Part shown: positions 9,599-18,612 of the stretch, in pieces
Layout: the number at the start of each line of letters is the position of its first letter
Numbering within the stretch: the first letter of the stretch is position 1
DNA from: Campylobacter sputorum
GTDB lineage: Bacteria > Campylobacterota > Campylobacteria > Campylobacterales > Campylobacteraceae
Direction: 5' to 3'
Assembly: GCF_002220775.1 (NCBI RefSeq)
Contig: NZ_CP019685.1
Span: 1,054,001 to 1,118,000 of the forward strand
Length of the DNA stretch: 64,000 bases
Program-made: the position numbers and the translations under genes
The notes under the pieces: model-generated
Database searches by the model: none
Seen by the model: the letters and a program-made list of their open reading frames with translations, nothing else
What the model was told of the DNA's origin: nothing

Positions 9599-11479
9599 TT
9601 ATTCGACTTCTGCGTCTATAACATCATCATCTTTTTTATTTTTATCAGATGTGTTTTGCCCATTAGTATTATCTTTATTTTTATACATGCTCTCAGCAAG
9701 CTTATGACTAACATCGCTTAATGCTTTAACTTTTGCGTCAATTTGATCTTTTGAAGCATTCTCGTCTTTTAGGGTCTCTTTAAGATCATTTAAGGCTGCT
9801 TCTATTTTTGCTCTATCTTCTGAAGGTATTTTTTCTCCTAATTCATCTAAGCTTTTTTGAGTTTGATGAGCCAACGCATCAGCACTATTTCTAGCTTCAA
9901 CTGATTCTTTACGTTTTTTATCCTCTTCTTTGTGAGCTTCTGCATCATTTACCATTTTATTTATCTCTTCTTCACTAAGACCGCTTGAGCCAGAAATTGT
10001 GATATTTTGTGCTTTACCTGTTGCTTTATCTTTAGCTGAAACAGTTAAAATACCATTTGCATCTATATCAAACTCAACTTCTATTTGCGGAACTCCTCTT
10101 GGTGCAGGTGGAATACCTTCAAGATTAAACTGACCCAAAGATTTATTATCTCTACTAAATTCTCTCTCGCCTTGTAAAACATGGATCGTAACTGCACTTT
10201 GATTATCATCTGCAGTTGAGAAAACTTGAGATTTTTTAGTTGGAATTGTAGTTCCTTTTTCTATAACTTTTGTCATAACGCCACCCAAAGTTTCGATACC
10301 AAGACTTAGCGGCGTAACATCAAGAAGTAAAACATCTTTTACATCGCCTTTTATAACAGCACCTTGAATAGCAGCACCAATAGCAACAACTTCATCAGGA
10401 TTTACAGATTTGTTAAGATCTTTTCCAAATGCTTTTTTAACTTCATCTTGAACTAATGGAACACGAGTTGAACCACCAACCATAACTACTTCTTTTACAT
10501 CTGACTTATCTAAGCCAGCCTCTTTTACAACTTTATTTAGAGTTGTGATTGTCTCAGCAACTAAAGAATCAATCATACTTTCAAATTTAGCTCTTGTTAT
10601 AGTTTTTGTAAGGTGTTTTGGACCAGTTGCATCAGCTGTAATAAATGGTAAATTTATAGTCGTTTCCATAGCACTTGAAAGCTCTTTTTTAGCGTTTTCA
10701 GCTGCTTCTTTTAATCTTTGAAGTGCCATAACATCACTTTTTAAATCTATTCCACTCTCGCTTTTAAACTCACTAACTAAAAAATCTATAAGTTTATTAT
10801 CAAAATCATCACCACCTAAAAACGCATTACCGCCAGTTGAAAGAACCTCAACAACATTATCGCCAGTTTCAAGAACGGTGACATCAAATGTTCCGCCACC
10901 TAAATCATAAACAACGATTTTCTCGGCTGTTTTTTTATCTAATCCATAAGCAAGTGCAGCAGCAGTTGGCTCATTAACTATTCTTAAAACATTAAGTCCT
11001 GCTATAGTTCCAGCTTCTTTTGTCGCTTTTCTCTGACTATCATTAAAATACGCAGGAACTGTGATAACCACATCTACAACTTTTTCTCCAAGGTAGCTTT
11101 CTGCGTCTTCTTTTAACTTCATCAAAACTTTAGCAGAAATCTCTTGTGGAGTGTAAATTTTGCCATCTATATCTATAGCGCATGCACCATTTCTATCGAC
11201 TACTGCGTAAGGAAGTCTATTTTTTGCCTCTTGCGCATTTGGCTCATTCATCATAAGACCCATTATCCTTTTTATAGAATAAATAGTCTTTTTAGGATTT
11301 GTAACAGCTTGTCTTTTTGCTGTATCTCCAACTAAAATTTCACCCTTATCTGTAAAAGCAACCACAGAAGGAGTTGTGTTTTTACCCTCTTTATTTGGTA
11401 TAACTTTACTTTCTCCATGCTCATAAATAGCAACACAAGAATTTGTTGTTCCTAAATCTATTCCTATAACTTTTCCCAT
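9599..11479 (-). CDS. dnaK: Chaperone DnaK (Hsp70)
   Basis: ATP-driven Hsp70 that binds exposed hydrophobic segments with DnaJ and is reset by GrpE. At 626 residues it is standard length. The N-terminal ATPase starts [19 protein letters not shown], has [15 protein letters not shown] near 195 and the linker [13 protein letters not shown] near 385. The substrate-binding domain follows, and then the charged tail ending [10 protein letters not shown]. Third gene of hrcA-grpE-dnaK (27 bases after grpE); dnaJ is not adjacent, as is usual in this group. Heat control should come from the CIRCE operator upstream of hrcA. Confidence 0.98.
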   Translation of the reverse strand: MGKVIGIDLGTTNSCVAIYEHGESKVIPNKEGKNTTPSVVAFTDKGEILVGDTAKRQAVTNPKKTIYSIKRIMGLMMNEPNAQEAKNRLPYAVVDRNGACAIDIDGKIYTPQEISAKVLMKLKEDAESYLGEKVVDVVITVPAYFNDSQRKATKEAGTIAGLNVLRIVNEPTAAALAYGLDKKTAEKIVVYDLGGGTFDVTVLETGDNVVEVLSTGGNAFLGGDDFDNKLIDFLVSEFKSESGIDLKSDVMALQRLKEAAENAKKELSSAMETTINLPFITADATGPKHLTKTITRAKFESMIDSLVAETITTLNKVVKEAGLDKSDVKEVVMVGGSTRVPLVQDEVKKAFGKDLNKSVNPDEVVAIGAAIQGAVIKGDVKDVLLLDVTPLSLGIETLGGVMTKVIEKGTTIPTKKSQVFSTADDNQSAVTIHVLQGEREFSRDNKSLGQFNLEGIPPAPRGVPQIEVEFDIDANGILTVSAKDKATGKAQNITISGSSGLSEEEINKMVNDAEAHKEEDKKRKESVEARNSADALAHQTQKSLDELGEKIPSEDRAKIEAALNDLKETLKDENASKDQIDAKVKALSDVSHKLAESMYKNKDNTNGQNTSDKNKKDDDVIDAEVE

Positions 11480-11506
11480 TTTCTAACCTTTCATTAATTT
11501 TTAAAT

Positions 11507-12064
11507 TTATTTTACAACTACAACCATAGATGGGCGTAAAATTCTATCTTTGTATTTATATCCTTTTTGATAAACCTCGACTATATCACCACTTTCTTTA
11601 CCTTCTACTTCTATAATGTTTATAGCATTATGAAGCTCTGGATTAAATTTACCATCTGTTTTTATAGGTGTAATACCGTATTTTTCAAAGTTTTTCATAA
11701 ATAAAGATATTGTCATTTCAACTCCATCTTTTATATTCTTAGCAAGTTCATTTTGAGATACATCCATTTTTATGGCCATTTCAAGGGCATCTAAAACAGG
11801 AAGTAAATCTCTTGCAAAACCTTCATTTGCAAACTCAACTGCTACAATTTTTTCTTTATCCATTCTTTTTTTAATATTTTCAAAGTCTGCAACAGTCCTT
11901 ATAAATTTAGCCTTTAACTCAGCTAGTTCATCATTTTCAACTACTTGCTCATCTTTAATATCTTCTTTGTCAAGATTTTCAAAACTTACATTTTCATCAT
12001 CATTAAAATTTAAATTTTCATCTAAGTTTTGCGTGTTTTCTTGTTCTAGTTTTTCTTCATTCAT
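11507..12064 (-). CDS. grpE: Nucleotide exchange factor GrpE
   Basis: Releases ADP from DnaK and serves as a thermosensor. The 185 residues contain a very acidic, low-complexity first 45, a long dimer-forming helix (about 45-125; ELAELKAKFIRTVADFENIKK) and the compact beta domain with GKFNPELHNAI and the ending ILRPSMVVVVK typical of the family. Its ATG overlaps the hrcA stop by four bases, so translation is probably coupled to hrcA. Confidence 0.96.
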   Translation of the reverse strand: MNEEKLEQENTQNLDENLNFNDDENVSFENLDKEDIKDEQVVENDELAELKAKFIRTVADFENIKKRMDKEKIVAVEFANEGFARDLLPVLDALEMAIKMDVSQNELAKNIKDGVEMTISLFMKNFEKYGITPIKTDGKFNPELHNAINIIEVEGKESGDIVEVYQKGYKYKDRILRPSMVVVVK

Positions 12065-12849
12065 GCCACATCCTTTAAGTTTTCAAAAAATTTATCATAA
12101 TCATTATAAACACTTCCTAAACATATCATTGTAGATTTTTCATCTTCAAAAATAACATTTCTTTTAATTGCCATAAAACCTTCATTTTCATTTGGTATAA
12201 TATAAATACTGTTTTTTATATATTTTAAAATATTGCAATCAAGCATAAATTTAAACTTGTCATCTTTAAAAATATTGAACAACATAAACTCATTATCTCT
12301 AAATAAAATTTTGGATGTATTTAGTTGATTTATTTTTTTTCTAAGCTCACTAGCTCCTATTTGTATACAGAATTTTTCTAATTCATCCAAATCAATGCCA
12401 ACTAAATTTAATAAAAGCTTATATATTTTGATATTAAATTTTAAAACTAGTTCTTCGCCATCAAAATCAAGTATAATAAACCTATCTCTATAATTTACAA
12501 CATCTTTTAGAATTTGTTTTTTATTTTCAAAAATTATGCAATAAATTCCAAAATTTTTAATCAAAAAACTTAGTGCATGTTTGTCATTTATAACAAGCAA
12601 TTCATCTAAATTTAATATACTTTTCCAATATTCATTCATAGCACAAACTGTAGGAATTCTACCTCCGCTAATATGAAGTTGTGTTATAGCTCCCTCATCG
12701 CTGAGTTTTTTGAAATAAACTCTAATCGTAGATGGTGGAATACTTTCATTAATCTTTAAGCACAACTCATTTGAGCCAACTGGAGTATTGTCACTTAGAT
12801 ACGACTTTATAATGGATTCAAGTATAAAATCTCTTTTATTTATTTTCAT
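12061..12849 (-). CDS. hrcA: Heat-shock repressor HrcA
   Basis: Dimeric repressor that binds CIRCE operators and is released on heat shock. The 262-residue protein has an N-terminal winged helix (1-75; IPPSTIRVYFKKLSDEGAI) and a long C-terminal dimer domain. The C-terminus is divergent, as in other Campylobacter HrcA, and shorter than the 340 or so residues in Gram-positives. Identification rests on the winged helix plus position: first in hrcA-grpE-dnaK with a CIRCE-like element three bases before its own ATG. It has no good Shine-Dalgarno outside that operator. Confidence 0.92.
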   Translation of the reverse strand: MKINKRDFILESIIKSYLSDNTPVGSNELCLKINESIPPSTIRVYFKKLSDEGAITQLHISGGRIPTVCAMNEYWKSILNLDELLVINDKHALSFLIKNFGIYCIIFENKKQILKDVVNYRDRFIILDFDGEELVLKFNIKIYKLLLNLVGIDLDELEKFCIQIGASELRKKINQLNTSKILFRDNEFMLFNIFKDDKFKFMLDCNILKYIKNSIYIIPNENEGFMAIKRNVIFEDEKSTMICLGSVYNDYDKFFENLKDVA

Positions 12850-12852
12850 TAT

Positions 12853-12879
12853 CTAGCACTCTCTAACTTTAATTGCTAG
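12853..12879 (-). promoter_or_regulatory. CIRCE-like HrcA operator
   Basis: CTAGCACTC, nine bases, AATTGCTAG. The consensus is TTAGCACTC-N9-GAGTGCTAA; the spacer is exactly nine and seven of nine bases pair between the arms. It lies between the promoter and the hrcA ATG, in the 5' leader, so HrcA would block transcription and the site also covers the ribosome-binding region. Confidence 0.88.
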
Positions 12880-12883
12880 TGGT

Positions 12884-12913
12884 ATTATACAACATTGAGT
12901 GGTTATTTGTCAA
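12884..12913 (-). promoter_or_regulatory. Sigma-70 promoter of hrcA-grpE-dnaK
   Basis: TTGACA (12908-12913), an 18-base spacer and TATAAT (12884-12889) on the minus strand, followed within four bases by the CIRCE element. A full consensus -35 is rare in this genome and fits a strong promoter held down by a repressor. No sigma-32 type promoter is seen. Confidence 0.85.
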
Positions 12914-13123
12914 GTATTTTAACCTAAAAAAATATATTTAATTTTATTTAGTAAATATGACTAAATGTAAAATAATGTATATATTATAATTTTTTCCGTA
13001 TAAAAATGATTAAATATATTATATTTAATACTATTAAAACTATTTATAATGTATTTTATATTATTTTTATACAAAATATATAAATTTATATAATATTTAA
13101 TACATATTTAATAATATAATCTG
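12914..13123. other. Very AT-rich divergent intergenic region
   Basis: Two hundred bases of nearly pure A and T between the hrcA promoter and the small HTH gene. There are many TATA-like words but no G/C-containing inverted repeat, no DnaA box of the TTATCCACA type and no open reading frame. It may act as an upstream activating or bent-DNA region; nothing more can be supported. Confidence 0.4.
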
Positions 13124-13129
13124 TATAAT
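13124..13129 (+). promoter_or_regulatory. -10 box implying a leaderless mRNA
   Basis: TATAAT ends six bases before the ATG at 13136, so a normal start site (about seven bases after the -10) falls on or next to that ATG. The same six bases contain no Shine-Dalgarno sequence. Both facts point to a leaderless transcript. Confidence 0.5.
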
Positions 13130-13135
13130 TTCTAA

Positions 13136-13381
13136 ATGATTCAAACAAATGATATCTTTAACCTGTTGCATAATGCAGTAGAATCCAAATATATGGGTAA
13201 AAAAATTTCGCATGCACAAATGGCTAAAAAACTTAATGTGTCTATGAGAACATATCAAGATTGGAGACTTGGAAACTCAAAACCACAAGCAGTTCAAGCA
13301 GCTTTTGAAATGCTTTGTGAACTTGAAAAAGAAGATATTATGTATGTGTTATCAAAAATAAAAAAAGGACTAAAAGAGTAA
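13136..13381 (+). CDS. Small helix-turn-helix protein
   Basis: An 81-residue likely DNA-binding protein. Residues 24-60 (SHAQMAKKLNVSMRTYQDWR then LGNSKPQ) fit a Cro/CI-type HTH: Q28-A30 in the first helix, the turn LNVS and the recognition helix SMRTYQDW. The C-terminus is an amphipathic helix ending KIKKGLKE. No known regulator name can be given. It has no ribosome-binding site and is probably read from a leaderless mRNA. Its stop overlaps the start of a 57-codon gene by one base, so the two form a pair. It diverges from hrcA. It could also be an anti-repressor or a toxin-antitoxin partner, but no toxin family is recognisable. Confidence 0.8.
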   Translation: MIQTNDIFNLLHNAVESKYMGKKISHAQMAKKLNVSMRTYQDWRLGNSKPQAVQAAFEMLCELEKEDIMYVLSKIKKGLKE

Positions 13382-13554
13382 TGCAAAAGCTTACAAGTAA
13401 AGAAAAAATGGAATTAGAACAGGTATTTTCAGTTATATGTGTAAATAGAAATAGTAAATTTATTGATTTTTACAAAAGTTTTTACTCGAACTTTTTTAGT
13501 GAAATAAATAAAATAAAAAAAAGAATAAAATATATAAAGAGAAAAATAAAATAG
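13381..13554 (+). CDS. 57-residue basic protein paired with the HTH gene
   Basis: Begins MQKLTSKEKMELEQVFSVIC and ends KKRIKYIKRKIK; the last 17 residues carry about ten Lys or Arg. The ATG overlaps the TAA of the HTH gene (TAATG), a typical coupling arrangement. There is a short acidic helix, a central aromatic part (FIDFYKSFYSNFF, residues 27-39) and a strongly basic tail, suggesting nucleic-acid or membrane contact. I do not recognise it. Its stop lies within the first bases of the terminator hairpin shared with the convergent oor operon. Confidence 0.65.
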   Translation: MQKLTSKEKMELEQVFSVICVNRNSKFIDFYKSFYSNFFSEINKIKKRIKYIKRKIK

Positions 13555-13581
13555 TATAGACAAAATATCTTTGTCTATACT
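13540..13581 (-). terminator. Terminator of the suc-oor operon
   Basis: Perfect 12-base stem (AGTATAGACAAA, five-base loop, TTTGTCTATACT; 13553-13581). On the minus strand it is followed by ATTTTATTTTT, so it ends the oor transcript. On the plus strand it is followed by A-rich sequence, yet it also sits right after the 57-codon gene and may stabilise that mRNA end. Confidence 0.8.
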
Positions 13582-13588
13582 AAAAATA

Positions 13589-14134
13589 TTATAATGTTTT
13601 AGAGTATTTTAATCCTAAATCATAAGCTTTTAAATTTAATTCTTGAAATTTTTTAGGAACACTTTCTATCATCTTTTTTCTAACAACATCTTTATCCATA
13701 ACATTTGTAAAGCCAACTGCCAGACCCAAAGCAATTACACTTTGAGTTATAACATTACCAACCTCATCTTTAGCTATAGAAATAATAGGTATCTCATAGA
13801 TTTTATATCTTTCTTTGTCTTCATCTGTTGGTTTTACTAAATTTGGCTCTATTACTATTATGCCTCCTTGTTTGACACCATCTTTAAAAGCATCATAACT
13901 AACTTGTGCAGTAGCAAGCATAAATTCTATTTCTCCATCATTTGCATAAGGATAGAGTATAGGCTCATCATCAAGCAGTATATCAACTTTAGTTGGACCG
14001 CCCCTAACCTGAGATGTGTAAGTAGATGCTTTCACTCCATATCCACCATCTTCAATTTTAGCAGATGATAATATCTCTCCAGCAAGAATTACACCTTGAC
14101 CACCAACACCAACAAATCTTAAATTGCGTCTCAT
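13589..14134 (-). CDS. oorC: 2-oxoglutarate:acceptor oxidoreductase, gamma subunit
   Basis: Subunit of the four-part enzyme that oxidises 2-oxoglutarate to succinyl-CoA, passing electrons to flavodoxin or ferredoxin. It carries the pyruvate-ferredoxin oxidoreductase gamma fold: RFVGVGGQGVILAGEIL at 5-21 and VRGGPTKVDILL near 43. I start at the ATG at 14134 (181 residues, MRRNLRFVG) because it overlaps the oorB stop as ATGA and has GGGAG upstream; the ATG at 14149 would add MGDDK and lies inside oorB. Last gene of sucC-sucD-oorDABC, before a strong terminator. Confidence 0.94.
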   Translation of the reverse strand: MRRNLRFVGVGGQGVILAGEILSSAKIEDGGYGVKASTYTSQVRGGPTKVDILLDDEPILYPYANDGEIEFMLATAQVSYDAFKDGVKQGGIIVIEPNLVKPTDEDKERYKIYEIPIISIAKDEVGNVITQSVIALGLAVGFTNVMDKDVVRKKMIESVPKKFQELNLKAYDLGLKYSKTL

Positions 14135-14976
14135 TTTATCATCTCCCAATCTATAGCAACTCCATCTTTAGCAGCTTTAATAACTTGATCATATGCCTTG
14201 CTATACTCTATTTTAGAATTATCTTCATGTAATATACCAGTAGGATATAAATCTTTTCTCTCTTCTTCGCTCATTTGATCAAATTTTATTTTATTTACTA
14301 TTTTACTATCAAGCCATTCTAACATTTTTGTAGCTTCGCCCATTTTATTTTTTCTACCTAAGTTTATATGGCAGTTTGAAAAAATATCGAAAAAGCTATA
14401 ACCATCATGCGAAAAACCTTTTACAAGAGTTTTTACTATTCTATCCGGATTTAAAACACTCTCTCTTGCTACAAATGTCGCTCCTGCTGCAATTGCAAGC
14501 TTTGCAGCATCAAAATGAGGATCTATATTGCCATATTGTGCTGTTACAGTCCAAAAACCTTGTGGAGTTGTAGGACTTGTTTGAGAATTTGTAAGACCAT
14601 AAATAAAGTTATTTATAAGAATATGATTAAGCCCTATATTTCTTCTACAACCATGAATCGTGTGATTTCCACCTATTGCCAAACCATCTCCATCTCCTGT
14701 TACAACTATAACATGTTTATTTGGATTTGCAAGTTTTATACCAGTTGCATAAGCAATAGCTCTACCATGAGTTGTATGAACAGTATTGCAATCCACATAA
14801 GAACTAAGTCTTCCAGAGCAACCTATACCACTTACTATACAAACATCATCCATATTCCAACCAAGTTCATGTATGGCTCTTATAATAGTTTTTAAAATAA
14901 CTCCATCACCGCATCCCCAACACCATAATGTCGGCATTTTATTTGCTCTTAAATATTTATTATAATCAATTGCCAT
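14131..14976 (-). CDS. oorB: 2-oxoglutarate:acceptor oxidoreductase, beta subunit
   Basis: Thiamine-diphosphate-binding subunit. Residues 1-281 start MAIDYNKYLRANKMPTLWCW; the TPP motif runs from GDGDGLAIGGNHTIH (about 90-104) to NN, and WCWGCGDG (18-25) binds the pyrophosphate side. I chose the ATG at 14976, one base after oorA, with GGAG upstream; a longer reading to 15057 lies within oorA and adds 27 residues not seen in the family. The active-site subunit of OorDABC, an oxygen-sensitive enzyme fitting a microaerophile. Confidence 0.95.
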   Translation of the reverse strand: MAIDYNKYLRANKMPTLWCWGCGDGVILKTIIRAIHELGWNMDDVCIVSGIGCSGRLSSYVDCNTVHTTHGRAIAYATGIKLANPNKHVIVVTGDGDGLAIGGNHTIHGCRRNIGLNHILINNFIYGLTNSQTSPTTPQGFWTVTAQYGNIDPHFDAAKLAIAAGATFVARESVLNPDRIVKTLVKGFSHDGYSFFDIFSNCHINLGRKNKMGEATKMLEWLDSKIVNKIKFDQMSEEERKDLYPTGILHEDNSKIEYSKAYDQVIKAAKDGVAIDWEMIK

Positions 14977-14977
14977 T

Positions 14978-16099
14978 TTAAAACTCCATAACTTTTTGTA
15001 TAATTTCACTTGGTGAAATAGGTCTTCCATTTGCTTTAAGAAGTGTTTGTATATCATCTCTTAGCATACATTTTTTTATTTCTCCGTAGTATTGCCCCAT
15101 ATTTAGCTCAGCAACTAATACATTTTTAAATTTAGCTCCTATTTCTTTTAATTTTTCTTCAGGGCTTGGCCAAAGAGTAATTGGTTTAAAAAGACCAACT
15201 CTTTTTCCTTGTTTTCTTAACTCCTCTATAGCTACTTTTACACTAAGAGACACACTGCCATATGATATTACACAAATATCTGCATCATCTAACATATACT
15301 CTTCGTATTCTATTATCTCATCTTTATGAGCATTAATTTTATTAAATAGTCTTTTTATATTATAATCAACTATAGACCCGTCTTCTGTTGGAAACCCAGT
15401 TATACCATGATGAAGACCTGTTATATGATAATGATATCCTTTAAAAAATGGATTTAGTGTTGCTGGCTCATCTTCTTTAGCATTATAAGGATAATACTCT
15501 TTAGGATCGCCACTAAACTGGGCTCTTTTTATTATTTTAATATCCTTAACATCTGGAATAAAAGCTCTTCCTTGCATATGACCTATAGTTTCATCTAAAA
15601 GTAAAAATACAGGAGTCATAAAACGTTCTGCAAGATTAAAAGCCTTAATTGTTTGAGAATAAATTTCATCTAAACTACTAGGTGCCAATGTAATACTAGC
15701 AAAATCGCCATGAGTAGGATTTTTAGTCTGCATTATATCGCCTTGTGCTACTCTTGTTGGCAACCCAGTAGAAGGACCACCTCTCATAACATCAACAACA
15801 ACCAAAGGAATTTCAGCAATAAAACCAAGACCTATTTGCTCAGATTTTAAAGAAATTCCAGGTCCACTACTTGCAGTCATTGCTTTTGTTCCGCTCATTG
15901 AAGCACCAAGAGCTACACTTATACCAGAAATTTCATCTTCCATTTGTATAAAATGTCCACCATTTTTTGGCAACAAACGACTCATCTCATGAGCAATTTC
16001 ACTTGATGGTGTTATAGGATAGCCACCAAAAAATTTACAGCCACACTCAATTGCTGCTTGTGCAACCAAAGAATTTCCTGTTGTTATAAGCTCTCTCAT
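14978..16099 (-). CDS. oorA: 2-oxoglutarate:acceptor oxidoreductase, alpha subunit
   Basis: Pyrimidine-binding (PYR) and central domain subunit. The 373-residue sequence has GNSLVAQAAIECGCKFFGGY near the start, TASSGPGISLKSEQIGLG around 75-92, and the transketolase C-like domain with VISYGSVSLSVKVAIEELR near 280. These distinguish it from the single-chain pyruvate oxidoreductase. The start ATG overlaps the oorD stop by four bases; oorB follows after one base. Confidence 0.95.
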   Translation of the reverse strand: MRELITTGNSLVAQAAIECGCKFFGGYPITPSSEIAHEMSRLLPKNGGHFIQMEDEISGISVALGASMSGTKAMTASSGPGISLKSEQIGLGFIAEIPLVVVDVMRGGPSTGLPTRVAQGDIMQTKNPTHGDFASITLAPSSLDEIYSQTIKAFNLAERFMTPVFLLLDETIGHMQGRAFIPDVKDIKIIKRAQFSGDPKEYYPYNAKEDEPATLNPFFKGYHYHITGLHHGITGFPTEDGSIVDYNIKRLFNKINAHKDEIIEYEEYMLDDADICVISYGSVSLSVKVAIEELRKQGKRVGLFKPITLWPSPEEKLKEIGAKFKNVLVAELNMGQYYGEIKKCMLRDDIQTLLKANGRPISPSEIIQKVMEF

Positions 16100-16407
16100 G
16101 CTAGTTCTCCTTGCAATTTTTGATAGTTATTTGCTTTAATTTTTGCCGCTCTTTGTTTTGATTCTTCTGTGAGTTTAGCAAATTTAAAACCTTTATCTGC
16201 AACAAAAATTGCAAAATCAGGACAGTGATTTTCACACTCTCTACACCCAATACATGAATCAGGATTAACAACTTCTATCATTGTGCCACTAATAGCAGAA
16301 ACTTCCTCTCTCATAGCAATTGTGCCACTAGGACAGTAGCTAACGCATATATTACACGCTTTACATCTTGACTCATCAACCCAAACAGGTCTATTTTCAT
16401 TATCCAT
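16096..16407 (-). CDS. oorD: 2-oxoglutarate:acceptor oxidoreductase, delta (ferredoxin) subunit
   Basis: Small electron-transfer subunit with two [4Fe-4S] clusters. In the 103 residues the cysteines are C15, C18, C21, C25 (CKACNICVSYC) and C52, C55, C58, C62 (CIGCRECENHC), both CxxCxxCxxxC with a downstream Pro. It moves electrons from the TPP site of OorB to the external acceptor. It is first of the oor genes, 10 bases after sucD. Confidence 0.95.
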   Translation of the reverse strand: MDNENRPVWVDESRCKACNICVSYCPSGTIAMREEVSAISGTMIEVVNPDSCIGCRECENHCPDFAIFVADKGFKFAKLTEESKQRAAKIKANNYQKLQGELA

Positions 16408-16417
16408 TTATTTTCCT

Positions 16418-17293
16418 TTAACCAAGTATCTCTTTTAACTTAGAGCCTATGTGTGCTGGACTCTCCACAACATAAACACCAACATCGCTTAAAGCTTTCA
16501 TTTTTCCTTTTGCAGTGCTATCTTCGCCACTTATAATTGCACCAGCATGCCCCATTCTCTTACCTTTTGGTGCAGACTGACCCGCTATAAAAGCAATAAT
16601 TGGTTTTGTTATTTGCGACTTTATAATCTCACAAGCTTGAATTTCTAAATTTCCACCAATTTCGCCTATCATAACAATAGCCTTTGTTTCTTCATCTTTT
16701 TCAAACATAGGTAAAAGCTCACTATAAGTTAAACCTATAATGCTATCTCCTCCGATACCAACAGCTGTTGATATGCCATAACCTTCATTTATGATTTGAT
16801 TTGCACCCTCATAAGTTAGAGTTCCTGATTTTGAAATAAGGCCTATATTTGTTTTTGCTTTTTTAAATACCATTCCTGGCATAATGCCAAGTTTACACTC
16901 ATCTGAACTTATAATGCCTGGACAATTTGGTCCTATCATCATCATACCACACTTATTTGCATAATTTTTTGCCCTAATCATATCATTAACAGGAGTGTGT
17001 TCTGTTATAACAACTGCTAATTTTATACCAGCATTTGCAGCTTCTATGATACCATCTGCAACAAATCTAGCAGGAACAAATATCAAAGAAACCTCGGCTT
17101 TAGTTGCATCAACAGCTTCTTTAACGGTATTAAAAACTGGTTTTCCAAGATGGGTTTGTCCACCCTTAAAAGGTGTAACTCCACCAACTATATTTGTACC
17201 ATAAGCTAAGCATTGCTCAGAGTGAAAAGTACCTTCTTTGCCAGTAAAACCTTGAACTATAACTTTTGTGGTTTTATTTACTAGAATACTCAT
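16418..17293 (-). CDS. sucD: Succinyl-CoA synthetase alpha subunit
   Basis: With SucC converts succinyl-CoA, ADP (or GDP) and phosphate to succinate, CoA and ATP. The 291 residues include the CoA-binding loop GFTGKEGTFHSEQCLAYGT (15-33), GPNCPGIIS (about 123-131) and the phosphohistidine loop GKRMGHAGAIISG near the C-terminus. Its ATG overlaps the sucC stop by one base. It uses the product of the adjacent Oor enzyme, so the operon covers two successive TCA steps. Confidence 0.97.
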   Translation of the reverse strand: MSILVNKTTKVIVQGFTGKEGTFHSEQCLAYGTNIVGGVTPFKGGQTHLGKPVFNTVKEAVDATKAEVSLIFVPARFVADGIIEAANAGIKLAVVITEHTPVNDMIRAKNYANKCGMMMIGPNCPGIISSDECKLGIMPGMVFKKAKTNIGLISKSGTLTYEGANQIINEGYGISTAVGIGGDSIIGLTYSELLPMFEKDEETKAIVMIGEIGGNLEIQACEIIKSQITKPIIAFIAGQSAPKGKRMGHAGAIISGEDSTAKGKMKALSDVGVYVVESPAHIGSKLKEILG

Positions 17294-18465
17294 TATTTAC
17301 CTTCCTTTGCTAGCTTAATTGCCATTTTTGCACCATCTTCAAGACCATCAACTGAGATTATATTTTCTATATTTGCACTTTTTAAAATTTCCATTGCTTC
17401 TTTTGAGTTTGTTCCATCAAGCCTTACTACAACAGGAACGCTTACTTTTGTTAATTTCGTAGCTTCTAAAATGCCATTTGCTATTCTATCACATCTTACA
17501 ATACCGCCAAAAATATTTACAAATATCGCTTTTACATTTTTATCTCTAAGTATAATCTCAAAAGCTTTAGCAACAGTCTCAGGGCTTGCTCCACCACCAA
17601 CATCTAGAAAATTTGTTGGTTTGCCGCCAACTGAATTTATAGTATCCATAGTTCCCATAGCAAGACCAGCACCATTTACCATACAACCTATATTTCCATC
17701 AAGCTTTACATAACTTAAACCATAATTTTTAGCCTCAACTTCGCTTGGTTCTTCTTCATCTAAATCACGCATTTTAGCTATTTTTTCTTGTCTATACATT
17801 GCACTATCATCAAATCCCATTTTAGCATCAAGAGGAATAAATTCATTTTGAGTAGTTAAAACAAGTGGATTTATCTCAACTAAATTTGCATCAGTATCTA
17901 TGTATAGTTTATAAAGTTTTGTAAGTAAATTTGAAAATTTAATACTTAAATCTTTATCAAATTTCAAAAAAGAAGCAACTTCCATAGAATGAAAATCACA
18001 AAGTCCAATTTGCGGATCTATCAAAATGCTTTTTATAAGCTCTGGATTTTTATGAGAAACTTCTTCTATACTCATTCCGCCTTCAGCTGAAGCTATAAGC
18101 CCTATTTTTTCACTCTTTCTATCAAATGTAAAACTTAAATAAAACTCCTTAGCTATATCTGTGCCTTGCTCTATATAAACCTTTTTAACAAGTTTACCCT
18201 CTTTGCCAGTTTGAGCTGTAACAAGATTCATACCTATGATGTCATTTGCATATTTTTCAACTTCATTTAAATTTTTAGCGATCTTTACACCTCCGCCAAG
18301 ACCTCTACCGCCCGCATGAATTTGAGCTTTTATAGCCCAAACATTTCCACCTATTTCTTTTGCGGCATTAAGAGCTTCATTTGGATTAAACGCGATCTTA
18401 CCTTTAGCTACATTTATACCAAAATCATCAAGAAGCTCTTTAGCTTGATATTCATGAATATTCAT
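17293..18465 (-). CDS. sucC: Succinyl-CoA synthetase beta subunit
   Basis: ATP-grasp subunit that binds nucleotide and succinate. The 390-residue protein starts MNIHEYQAKELLDDFGI, the universal SucC N-terminus, has AIKAQIHAGGRGLGGGVK (44-61) for nucleotide binding and FLDVGGGASPE plus FVNIFGGIVRCD in the C-terminal domain. First gene of sucCD-oorDABC; AAGGAG lies before the ATG. Confidence 0.97.
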   Translation of the reverse strand: MNIHEYQAKELLDDFGINVAKGKIAFNPNEALNAAKEIGGNVWAIKAQIHAGGRGLGGGVKIAKNLNEVEKYANDIIGMNLVTAQTGKEGKLVKKVYIEQGTDIAKEFYLSFTFDRKSEKIGLIASAEGGMSIEEVSHKNPELIKSILIDPQIGLCDFHSMEVASFLKFDKDLSIKFSNLLTKLYKLYIDTDANLVEINPLVLTTQNEFIPLDAKMGFDDSAMYRQEKIAKMRDLDEEEPSEVEAKNYGLSYVKLDGNIGCMVNGAGLAMGTMDTINSVGGKPTNFLDVGGGASPETVAKAFEIILRDKNVKAIFVNIFGGIVRCDRIANGILEATKLTKVSVPVVVRLDGTNSKEAMEILKSANIENIISVDGLEDGAKMAIKLAKEGK

Positions 18466-18497
18466 GATACTCCTTTATTAAGTGTTTAGTTATTGTA

Positions 18498-18503
18498 AGT
18501 ATA
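18498..18503 (-). promoter_or_regulatory. -10 box for sucCD-oorDABC
   Basis: TATACT on the minus strand, 32 bases before the sucC ATG. TTGTTT lies 18 bases further upstream and could be a weak -35. The only candidate before a six-gene operon. Confidence 0.5.
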
Positions 18504-18612
18504 TATGAATTTAATAAAAATAAACAATGTTTTATAAATTAACTTATTATATTTATTTTATAATAAATTTTAATTAAATTTATAAAAATTTAAGCTAAAT
18601 ATATCTACACTC

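Noticed and set aside
12914-13123. AT-rich region considered as a replication origin
   Set aside because: No DnaA boxes and no dnaA or other replication gene nearby; simple AT-richness is common between genes in this genome.
14515-14895. 126-codon open frame antisense to oorB
   Set aside because: Cysteine/threonine/tyrosine-rich shadow of oorB, without a start signal.
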